Source: Microdon myrmicae
Lineage: Eukaryota; Arthropoda; Insecta; Diptera; Syrphidae
DNA length: 64,000 bases
Direction of reading: 5' to 3'
Assembly: GCA_963931805.1 (NCBI GenBank)
Contig: OZ007497.1
Location: 57,588,603 to 57,652,602 of the forward strand
The notes below the pieces were generated by a model. It did not search any database. It saw only the letters and a program-made list of their open reading frames with translations, and was not told the origin of the DNA. Below, one piece after another: positions 44,120-56,100 of the stretch; positions within the stretch are counted from its first letter, which is position 1; each line of letters opens with the position of its first letter. Both the position numbers and the translations under genes were made by a program.

Positions 44120-47100
44120 CTAGACAAAATAAAAGAAGGAAAAAGGAAAGACTAATGTGATGTCATAATCGTATTTTTTATTATTATATTATCATTCTTC
44201 ATTCCTTGCGGACAATTTAAGTAAGCAACTCACCTCCCTCAGTTTCGAACAGACTTACCAATAACGTGATGGCGACTAGTAGGTACAAATGCATACCCAA
44301 GTCGGCTTTTAACTTATAATTAATGTATAAAATTGTTAGCCGGAAAGGTCTCAAGGACATTCTTCATTATTTTACGAAAAAAAGAAGATTACATTTCCCA
44401 CCTAAGACTATTTATCAGGTCGGCTGAAAAGTTCGTAGGCTGACGTATAGATGGTGTTACTCGAAATAAATCTGTTCTGCTGTTGTGGGGGTTGTTCCTC
44501 AGGAAGCGCGTTTTCTTGTCCTGAAAAGGACGTTAGATATCTTTGTTGATAGTTCCTGACACAACACCCTCTAGCAAGGGGTCGTTGCCGTGCTTCCTCT
44601 GACCCAGAGGGAAGAGCAACGTCCTGATTGTTTGTAGGACGTAACTTAGGGGATAACGTCCTTATGCTCTGCAACCTTAATACCGGTTGCTGTACTAATT
44701 TTCGGAGTCGTCCTCGTACACAAAAGAAAGAATCATCCAGCGTTGGTGACAACACACAATTTCCAAAGCATTTAAAAGAAGTTAGTTTTAACTTTTGATA
44801 AAGTTTTATTGTGGATTTTATAGTAGAGTATTACAGCAGATGTAAAATTAGAATTAGTGCTCTGTGGCATGAGGATTTAGATACTGGGGCATCGAGATCG
44901 TCTTACTATTCCTTTATAAAGGAAAGCACATCGAAAATTGTATCCCAAAGATACACATTTTCGTGCAACAATCTCGATTTTTGGATATTTCGAGCGAGAT
45001 GTTGTATTTGCATACGATAAGAATTCAATTTCTTGAATTCTTACGAAACTATTGCGCAGGTGTGGAAATGTATCTGCTTTTGATTTTTTGTTTGTTTTCC
45101 TGAATGGAAAATTTTCAGATAAAGATAATGATCTCTGATTTTTGGATTTTGGTGATGCTGTGGGGCAAATGTGAAACGTAAACGAATATTAGATTCGTTT
45201 ATTGTAACTTTTAATTTTAATTCGGATTTTGGGTTAATAATACCGTGGGGGCAAATGTTAGGCTACAAACAAATGTTTGATTCGTTTATTGCGAATTTTG
45301 GATCATGTTTGGGTTTTTGTGGGTTTTGATAGGTTTTTTGGTTTTAGCGTAAGATAGCTAGGATTTGGATGTAGGAATGGGGGAAAAAGGTAGTAGGGCT
45401 TTTTGAAGCACTACAAATCCATATAATTTTTAGTTTGTGGGGTTAATGTAGGTGTGCCGGCGTACGACACAGGTTCACCAATAACACCACTTGCTTCGCT
45501 GATCAAAAGGAATGAATAAAATAAAGCTCACTGGTGTTGTTTAAGCGTTAGGTGTTGTCTTTATTTTTGTTAATTGTCCAATCTACTTTCACAAATGATG
45601 ATCTTTTATCAATTGAACCACAAAGTTCTTGCGCACTTAAACTACTCCTTTTATCCTAGTTAGTTTGTTACGACATATTTTACATTTACAGTTTAATTAT
45701 CGAAGTAAGTTTCACAGCTCGGATTTCACGTTGAACTCTTTTTTCTTAATTGTTTAACTAGTTTGTAACTTGCACTATATCCTCCTTTGCTTACTGTCCT
45801 ATGATGAACGATCGTTATTGAAGGCGATAGCGAAACTAGGCGAAGTAGATTGTGTGGAATTTCGAATTGATGTTAGCTAAGCGACGATTTCTTTCACAAC
45901 TTAGAACCGAACTCGACAAGTGTGTATTTGGAACTTCTCCGGGTATCGTTCGTACTCCGCGAGAGATGAAATCTGACTCCTCGTCGTGAGTATACACGGC
46001 GAGGGATGCTTGTGTGCTCGAAAACGCAACGTCCCCGGTACGGTGCATGGTTCGGTGGGTACAATCTGACTCCTCGAGACGCTGCGTCAATCGTATCGCC
46101 AGGTGCACTGGGGTGGATTCCCCTCCGCTGTGGTGAAAAGCAAATTCGATCTTTCATCCCAGTGGCGGCCAATAAGCAATCGATTTGGGTTTCAATGGAA
46201 GTATTTCCATTGTGACCGTACAGGTCTGGTTGAATGCCCATTCACTGGAAGCCAGGACAAACGAAAATGCGATGGGTGCTCAGAAGAGAATCCAAACATG
46301 CAGCTGGTCAAATAGATGTTCTTGTACGGAGGCTGGCTGTATTGCCATCATAAACGATAGGAGATAGAAACTTCGCCTACGATGGCAAGGGACCAGGATG
46401 GATGGGTGCATGTTTGGTTTGGGAACGAATCATAGCGCATGACCATTAATTTGATTGTTTGGACAACAATTATGGTCGTGTCCAACTCGATGATCGGTTA
46501 TCGGTTTAGGCGATCGATTATCGGAAATTTGGCTTGCAGATGTACAAGCAAGCAAGTTGCCCGACTTGTCTTTTTGGACCAACGGATTGTTGCAACAAGA
46601 CGACACAGGAGGATTGGAGTGTGTTTGATGGACATGTTGCCGCCCAGAAGAACCGATCAGATTCCTAAATGATTCATGTAAGATGAACCGAAATGGTTTG
46701 GTTGATATGATTTCGTATGATGCCATCGCAAGATGATGATCTTACCGTGGATGTCTATTTCAGGTAAGAAATGATTGACGGAGAGCTTTGTACTGATCTT
46801 ATGCAGGTAAGAGGCTATGATCGGTAATTTGTTGCAGGTTGGGAAAGGGAAGTTGGGTTGGGACGATGGGTGGTTTTCGGGCAAGCCTTAAAGAACCCTC
46901 ACAAGTTAATACTAACCTTCAAACGATACGTGATAAACCTTACACCTGTCGGACAATTAGTTCGTGAATTATAGCATTGTGAGTGAAGCAACGTTTGTTA
47001 TTATAAAAAAAAATGGATAAAAAACAATTTCGTGTGTTAATGAAGCATAGCTTTAACATGAAAAAAATACTGTTAAAGCCATTACTTCTACAACATTATT

Positions 47101-50100
47101 CGGACTCTGCACCAGGAAAATGAACCGCTGAGAAATAGTTTGCTAAATTTAAACGGGGCGAAATGAGCACCAAAGACGATACACACAGTGGACACCCGAA
47201 AGAGGCTGTAACGAACGAGAACATTAAAAAGTTCACAAAATAATTATGAATAAGCGTAAATTGAAGTTGATTGAGATAGCTGAGACTCTGGAGATATCAA
47301 AAGAGCGTGTTGAACATATCGTGCATGAATATTTGGACATGTGAAAGCTGTGAGCAAAGTTAAGAAATGTCAAAATTATTTAAGCAAATACATATCCCAA
47401 CATAATAATGAAGAAGTCAATTCCATCATACCTCTAATTAATAGTAATAAATCCGAGTGTAACATTGTTCAAGAATATAATCCAAGCATATTGGAAATAG
47501 ATGATAGTACAATACTAACTGACGGAATACATATAATAAATAACAGCACCTTCGATGGAATTATGGGTATTATGCTGGAGGCGTCAGCACGGACGCAGGT
47601 TGAGCACAACACCACAGATTGTTCACTGAAATTGTCTTCAAAAACACAAGCACCAAGAACAACGATAACTAAAAAAGGCACTGGAGGATTTATGCTGTAT
47701 ATGCGTTTATTTCTTTTTTTTATCTCGATAAGTGGTTCACAAAGAGTTTGTACTATACACATTGTTCATTTTAAACATAAAAATTCACAGGCGATAGTCT
47801 TTTCGCAGTCTTTTAATTAACACTGCGCACTTGTTATTTACTGCGTGGTACACGACTCCGTAAATCAACGTAACCGACCTTAACTAACTTTATTACAATA
47901 AAATATTTCTAATCGAACTATGATCCCCGCGGAGGCGCAACAGAAGAGATTCGACTTCTCTCCCTGAAGAAGGTATGTTGGGTGTCCGCACTTGACGGAG
48001 GATGAAATCTGACTCGAAGATAATATCCATATCTGCCAGATTCAACGGTGTGGATTACATTGGTGTGGGAGGATTCTATATGTGTCCGTATAGGACAAGT
48101 ACGTTGCCCCTTAAGCCTGCATATCGGCAACGACGAAAATGCACCTAAATAAACATTGGCTGGCGTAATGAATTGGTATTGGGGGCTGCAGTTGAGATAA
48201 GCGATGGCGAAAAATCGCCGAAGAAATAAATAGGTTGTGTCTTAAATAAACAGAAACGCTATTTCGAGGGCCATAAATCTTTGATGACCTGCGCCTGAGA
48301 ACGAAATAGGTGTTTGCTTTAAGGTACACAAAAACGCTATTTCAATGGTCACGATGATATGCACATCGTGTTTGTTTATTTAACAGGTCGGAGCATCGTT
48401 CGGCATGATCTGGGGTATGATTGTCTAACGTCAATCATATTAGTGCCCAAATCCCAGGATCGGTAGATAACCGATAAGGGAAATTGGTCTCAAGTGTTGC
48501 GAAACTTGGGATTGGGGCAATATTCACTCATGAACCGTAGCAAGAATACCGGCTACAGATAAGTCAACAATTACGCTGGCCAGCGTGTATTTATCTTTCA
48601 TAATTGCTGACAAGCTGAGCGGATTGTCTGGCACGGTCCATGTATGAATGAATGAAATAATTTGTTTGGTGTGCATGCTTGATAAGATTTAACTTTCAGG
48701 TGCGATGCTGCAGGGGAGCTTACGCTGCCCCTAATTGCAGGTAAGTGCTATGGGTTTGGAAGGTGGTTAATTTAAGAGGATGGGCGGTTCTTTGGGAATG
48801 TAACGGGTCAATTGAAAAGTCACCGGCCTGACACATAGATGGCGGCACTAGAATTAAATCCATATATGTTTAGTTAGCCCTAACCTTCAAAAGACGCGTG
48901 TATATTTGACAGATGTCGGATCATTAGTTTGTGAATTATAGTATTTTGAGTGAACCAACTTCTGTTATTGTGAAAAAAATGGATAAAAAGGAATTTCGCG
49001 TGTTGATAAAATATTGCTTTTTGAAGGGAAAAAATAAAGTTGAAGCAAAAATTTGGCTTGATGACGAGTTTCCAGACGCCGCCCCAGGAAAATCAACCAT
49101 CAAGGATTGGTATGCTAAGTTTAGACGTGGTGAAATGAGCACCGAAGACGGTGAACGCAGTGGACGCCCAAAAGAGGTTCTTACCGACGAAAACATTAGA
49201 AAAATCCACAAAATTATTTTGAATGACCGTAAATTGAAATTGAATGAAATAGCAGGCACTCTAAAGATATCAACTGAACGTGTACATCATATCATTCACG
49301 AATATTTGGGTATGAGAAAGCTCTGTGCAAAGTGGGTGCCGCGCGAACTCACCTTTGACCAAAAACAACGACGAGTTGATGATTCGGAGCAGTGTTTGGA
49401 GATGATCAAGCGTAATAAACCCAAGTTTTTGCGTCGATATGTGACAATGAATGAAACATGGCTCCATCATTTCACTCACGATGAACCCGCCCCAAAGCGT
49501 GGAAAAACCCAACAGTCGGCTGGCAAGGTTATGGCGTCTGTATTTTGGGATGCGCGCGGAATAATTTTCATTGACTATCTTGAAAAAGGAAAGACCATCA
49601 ACAGCGACTATTACACAGCGTTATTGGGCCGTTTGAAGGACGAAATCGCCGAAAAACGACCGCATTTGAAGAAAAAGAAAGTGCTGCTTCACCAAAACAA
49701 TGGCACCGTGTCACAAGTCAGTGAAAACCGTGGCAAAAATCCATGAATGAATTGGGCTTCGAATCGCTTCCGCATCCACCGTATTTTCCAGATCTGGCCC
49801 CCAGCGACTATTTCCTGTTCTCAGATCTCAAAAGAATGCTCGCTGGGAGGAAATTTTCGTCGAATGAAAAGGTGATCGCCGAAACTGAGGCCTATTTTGA
49901 AGCAAAGGACAAATCGTACTACAAAACAGGTATCGAAAAGTTGGAGGGTCACTATAATCAGTGTATCACCCTCGAAGGGAATTATGTTGAATAAAAAAAA
50001 CGAATTTTGCCAAAAAAATGTGTTTTACTATGGGAGGCCGGGGACATTTCAATTGATCTGTTATTAAAGAACCGCCACAGAATCCATTTAGTAAAATTTA

Positions 50101-53100
50101 CGAACAATGTAACAATAGATGGCAAAAAATATATTAACCTTAAGCAACATATTAAAGAAACCATACATAAAATTAACAAAGAAGAATCTTTTAGCTATTA
50201 ATAATATAGACACATTATTAAAAATACATATACCTTTTGAAGAACACCAAATCAAAACCACATTAATGATTTTGGGAATAACTATATTAATTACCATCGT
50301 AATTTTCGTCTCGATTAAAATAACAAAAATTGTATTAGAACATAGAAAACAAAAATCACTAGAAATATATATAATGTAGAATAACACGGAGTACTCGAAA
50401 GATGATCACAAATTATGGGAATTTTTTTTGGGAATAGAACAATTCAATTTGTCTAACATTGGATTGAACGTTAGTTTGAGGATATGGATTAATGATATAT
50501 AGTGTATGTGGATGGGGATATTAATAAAATAAAATATGTGCGGGGGAGAGGCGGGGGTAGGGCCTCGTTGAGTACTACAAACTTACGCCCCTGCAAATAA
50601 CAACGGAAATTTTTAGCACCCACACAATGGCTAATAACCCCTTCTCTATTATGGAGTAATTAAGAAAACAAAAACAAGAAGAGAATTACTAACCTTCAAT
50701 TAATACAAGAATTTATTTGCGTTCTTTCGACGCAAATATTGCGAAGATACCTTTCTTGGAATCATTCATCGTAAAACCAGTGAAGAAATAGTTCGAACCG
50801 AAGGTACCTTCCCTCGGATCATTCATTGTAAAACTAGTGTACAACCAGGAATCGAAGATACCTCCCCTGGGATCATCCATCGTAAAACTAGTGTACAACC
50901 AGTGTTATAACTTTTATTTTCACTCACTTACTTAAACACCACACACACGTTGGATCCCCTTGAAATTAAGCACATATTTTTCCTTACGGTACTTTATTTT
51001 TTTTTATCTTAAATACTAGCCAAACTCTTTTCAAACTTTATTATTACAACTCTTCAGTTTTAAGATACTGTTAACGGTTTATTTCTCACTTAGCGTAGGT
51101 TGACATTACACCTATAACTTTCTTTTATTTTAAGTTACTTTTCACTTTCATTTACACATATATTACTCTTAGTTTAAGTTACTGTTCGCTTTCATTTATA
51201 TATATATATATTCCTCTTAGTTTAAGTTACTTTTAGTTGGATTTACTTTTCACTTTCACCACTCAACTCACCGTCCCGGTCGAATCTCCAAACACAACTC
51301 TCATATCGCACCGTCTCGGCCGAGATTCAAAAACCAACTCTCCTGTCTCTATTTTTTTTCATTGGATAGGAAACTGTTGTTTCCGCCTGCAGATAAAAGG
51401 ATATCTCCTTTTTTCCACCTGCTGTTTTCTTTAGCCGAATGGGCAAGGATCTCTTCCGTGGGAAATCGATACAACGGAAAGATCAAATAGAGAATTGTGC
51501 TAATGTACATGTATGATTCTCTATGTTGTTTATTTTAGCCGAATGGGCAAGGATCTCTTCTGTGGGAAATCGATAGGAAACACAAAGAAAAAATCAATAG
51601 CGCCCAGGCGAACGTGCAGTTCGTTTTATTGCCTGTTGTTTGTTTTAACTTGGTTGGGTTAAAATGGAAACCGACGCTGGTGGTGTTAATGGTTTTAGGT
51701 AACAATTTTTCTAAGGGATCATAAAATTGCTGACGTGCATTTTATGATTCTCAACGATTTCGTTTGAAGAAAGGTATCTGGTCCGCACATTTGGCTCTTA
51801 GGGGATTTTTGTGATGAACATTTGGTTCGATTATCCTGTCTAAGTTTTTAATGTGAGCAAATTGAACGTTGACTCAATTAGGGTGGAAATCGTAATTTCT
51901 GCTTTCTACACATTGATCTGCCAATGGTAATCATGCTCTCTTGTGTGTTCCCCAACTCACCACACTCATCCAGGTCGAAACGTACTTGTGTATTCGTTCG
52001 ACGTCGATGGGCGTAGCCAGAATGGAGAAACCAAAAGGGAAAGCACAATAACCCAGGGTTGATCTGGCTAGGTGTGTGTGTGTCAATGCCGTGTATACGG
52101 CTGGTCTACTGACCTAGTGTGATCTCTTAGGTCAACGCACTCTAGCAAGACAGAAATACGAGAGAGCGGAAAACCTAGGTAAGGTTATTCACCAGCAAAA
52201 AGAGATCATTGATCCCAAGCGAATGGATGATCTGGGAAAAGTCAATAGGACGCCGCATCGGCTGGGGATATAATACCATTCTGTGGAATGTTCGATAAAT
52301 ACCGAAGCCTATGGACTATGACGCAACTGCGTCGCTTGATTTGACTTGGTTGTTGCTAACCAAAACGAATGGAATTTCCGGTGGAAATCCCATGGTTAGT
52401 GCAATAGTGTTGCCGTATGTCGTTGATTGTAGCTAAACTCAATTATGCATTATCTGCATAGAATAATGAGTTTAGCTATGCGTCCCTTTGACATGTTTTA
52501 CAGGTAAATAACTTATCAAGGAAATGGGTACGTATTGTGGTTGGAATTGTGGGCTGTTTCTCCTATAGAATAGAGAAACCCCTACAGATGTTTTTGGCGT
52601 GTATGGCAATTAGTGGTGGAGGCTGCCTCCAAAGGGGTAAATATTATGGAATGGGCGGTTGTGGCCGTAACACCAGGTACCGAAGAGATCTTCCCTGGAG
52701 CACCACAATCGCTTCCAGACGAGGGATACAACGCAGCAGCCGCAACGCAACAACATCCAACGCTATCTCAATGTGCAACGGCCAGGCAGAATAACCGTGA
52801 GTACACGATACCTTTCATCATCATCATCGGCACTACAACCGGGATCTTGGCCTTATTTAACAAATTTCTCCACCGGTCCCGATTTCGAGCCGATGTCATC
52901 CAGTTTGGCACACCAACTCTTAAATCCCCTCCCTTTCCTCTTCATCCTCGTCCGCCATCAGTGTGTATTTATATGTTAGTGCAAAAAAGAATCACTTATG
53001 GACACTGAAGTCACCTGTAGAATACATATGAGTGGGCTAAAAAGTTTCCGACATAACAAAGATAAAAGACATTTTTTCTTAAAATTAATTTTTATTTTTC

Positions 53101-56100
53101 TACATAGTCTCCTTGTAACTCTAAATACTTCTCCCAGCGATGCTCCCATCTCTCTAACCCGACCAAATAGTACTCGGCGTGTTTCTCCGCAAAATAACTG
53201 TTCACGAAGATGATTGCCTCCGCATTTGACGAACATCTCTGTCCCCCGAGCGCAATTTTTAGATTAGGGAACAAAAAGAAGTCGAGCTAGATCTGGTGAG
53301 TAAGGCGGATGGTCAAGCAGTTCAAACCGTAATTCGTGGATTTTCGCCATGGCAACTGCTGAGATGTGAGACGGCGCGTTGTCTTGGTGAAACAGGATTT
53401 TATTTTTCTGCAAATGTGGCCGTTTTTCCACAGTTTCTGCCTTCAGTTGGTCAAGTCATGATGTGTGGTATGCTCCTGTAATGGTTTTTCTTTTTGAAGA
53501 TAATCGGTTAAAATAACTCCATGACTATCCCAAAAAACAATCATCACTTTCCAGCCAAAAAAAAAAACAATTTTTTCTTTTTTTTGAGCCGATTCCCCCT
53601 TTGCAGTCCGCTGTTTTGATGGTATTTTTGTTTAGGGCGTATAATGGTGTATGCAAGTTTCATAGGCAGTAATTAATCGGCCCCAAAATGTTGGAAATGT
53701 TCATTCGAACACGTTGTTGGTCTAACGTGAGCAAACGCGGCACCCAACGCGCGGACAGCTACCTCACACCTAAATCTTGAATTAACATGTGACAAACACG
53801 TTCTTTGGATATTTTCATAGCCTCTGCTATCTCATTTGGTGAACGTTTGCGATGTTATCGTCAGTTGTTGCAGTTTTTGGAAGTCCCGAACGTTCATCGT
53901 CTCCCAAGCTCTCACAACCACGTTTAAATTCAGCTGCCCAAAAGTTCACGGTGGTAAATGATGGTGCAGAGTCCCCATACACAGAGTCCAACTCATCCTT
54001 GATTTGCGTAGAGGTATTGCCTTTCAAAAACAAAAAAGTAATGATAGCTCGATACTCAATTTTGTCCATTTTCACAAAAACACTCACATCGACTCACTCA
54101 ACCGACTGTCAAATAAAAACTACGGCTCCAAAATGGCTGAAATTTTGGTGAGTGGCTGTCAAAAGATGCACAACTGCATTCACTAGCTTTTATTGACGAG
54201 TGCTGCTATCTTCACGTTGGAGTCGGAAACTTTTCAGCCACCCTCGTACTCTCCACTTCGGTGGACTAAGACGTTCAAATTTCTTATTGCGTTATAGTCA
54301 TGTGGCAATGGGTTACTCTTACGCCCTCACGGGCGTGGATTCAGCAACACATCCACAGTTTGTTAGGAAGAAAAAAATTGTTCCACCAGAAAAAAAAACG
54401 AAACGAGTAGAGCACACAATAAAACAAAACGCATAGAACACACAGGTTTCTTTATTTAAAGTGTGGTGAATATACTTATTACACCAAGTCTAATTAAAAA
54501 AAAAAAAAACTCCACAAATCAGAAATGTTTAATTAACACATTTAACCTTACAAAACATTGACGCAATGAACGCGACTTTAATTAACGTTTACTTCAATAA
54601 CCGTGCTATTAATAAAACGTTGTCACACAATGCAATATTTAATTAAACACATTGGCCTTACAAAACGTTCACACAACGAACTTCGACTGTAATTAAACGT
54701 TGACTTCAATAAAAAGTGCCAGTAATTAAAACGTTGTCACATGACATTATTGACGCGAGAATTCCTTAAGGATGTTCCACTCTGACTGACTGGACTCCGT
54801 AAAAATTAGTCCAGCCTCCGGCGATTGTGATGGATTTCCACCGCATACCATCGCAGGAGAAATATCCCTTCCGACATGCATGACCAATGGGAGCCGATCA
54901 GCATCCCATTGGAAAGTCCATGCACAATATCTTCTCTATGGGAACGAATGTCTTCCCATTGGAAGGAAGGACAAACGAACGCGCATCGAAAAGAATAGTT
55001 GGGAGATGTGAAGCTGGGTAAACATAAACATTGGAGGGTATATTGAATACCGAAACGTAATCCAATGCTTAGGTGCTAAAATGTGGCTTGTTTGAACAAG
55101 CCAATAAAAATACACTAGGAATGTCTAAGCAATGGTGATCCGCGATAATTGGATGCAGCTGCATGGGCATCGATTTGCATGATATGCTCTTGGGGATCGA
55201 TAATTGCTTTGAGAAAAACAAACACAGAAGAATTGAGTATGATTGCAATGAATTGCGATAAGGGAACTACGGAAGATGTCCCAATGGTTGGCAATGGACA
55301 TGGGTGCCTACCAGAGGAAACAAAAAGTTTTAAAGATTACAGCGATGTGAATAATGCTGTGGCAAGATGATGATCTTGCCATGGAATGTTTTGCAGGAAG
55401 CTTAATGCTGCCTAATTTCAGGTAAGTACCATGGAGTAAAATAGAAAGCGGAAGGTTTAAGAGGGTTAAGCGATGGGTGCTTCTTCGGCGCCTTGAAGAA
55501 ACCCCACAGTCATCCCGGATGGTTTTGACGTAATATTTTGGTCATTGATTTAAAAATTTTTAAAGTTCGTAGACGAGTTCTTTTCCATTTATGTAAGCAA
55601 ACGCAGTCCAGAAACGAACAGTAATGTATTAGACAATGATTACTTGTCACATATTTGCCGCATTTTAAACACTAGCAACAAAATCGGTGCTGAAGTCGTT
55701 TCGTATAGCAACCACGATAATAAATATCTTCGTTACACGTTTCATCCCACCAGACTTTCTGGTTCGTAGTTATAGATAACAGTCTAAGGCTGGCTCTAAT
55801 TATTTGGCAATACCCGACCTGTCGAACATTTCACATGTCCAGATCGCAAAGGCATAATCCATATTGCATGGCAATGTATGGTAGATAAATGTAAAGTAAT
55901 CACAGTTGCAAGCATACGTTAATACCAATCCGTGCTTACCATAATAACATCGTACCACCTTGTTATTATGCGGATTGTTAAAAACAAATGTATCTACCAT
56001 ATTTAATTAAGCAATAAAACAGACTTACCATCACATTCAAGCAGCCGATAAGTAACAAAATAAAGTAGATCCAAGTCCACAAATGAGGAAGAGGTAAGCT

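Larger units (their letters stand above)
47562..50079 (-). mobile_element. TGTGG...CCACA element, copy D, carrying mariner 3
   Basis: Starts TATGGGTATTATG (TGTGG with one change), ends AACCGCCACA, duplication GAAT exact (47558-47561 and 50080-50083). About 1.26 kb without the mariner. It has the hairpin GGCGTCAGCACGGACGC near the left, GGGGAGCTTACGCTGCCCC and GCAGGTAAGT near the right, and the terminal hairpin GGCGGTTCTTT...AAAGAACCGCC split by the mariner. Confidence 0.88.

Noticed and set aside
55800..56000. TM8 exon of gene B directly after TM7
   Set aside because: The frame does not match the conserved TM8 pattern (xxFDEF) and has no fitting splice sites.
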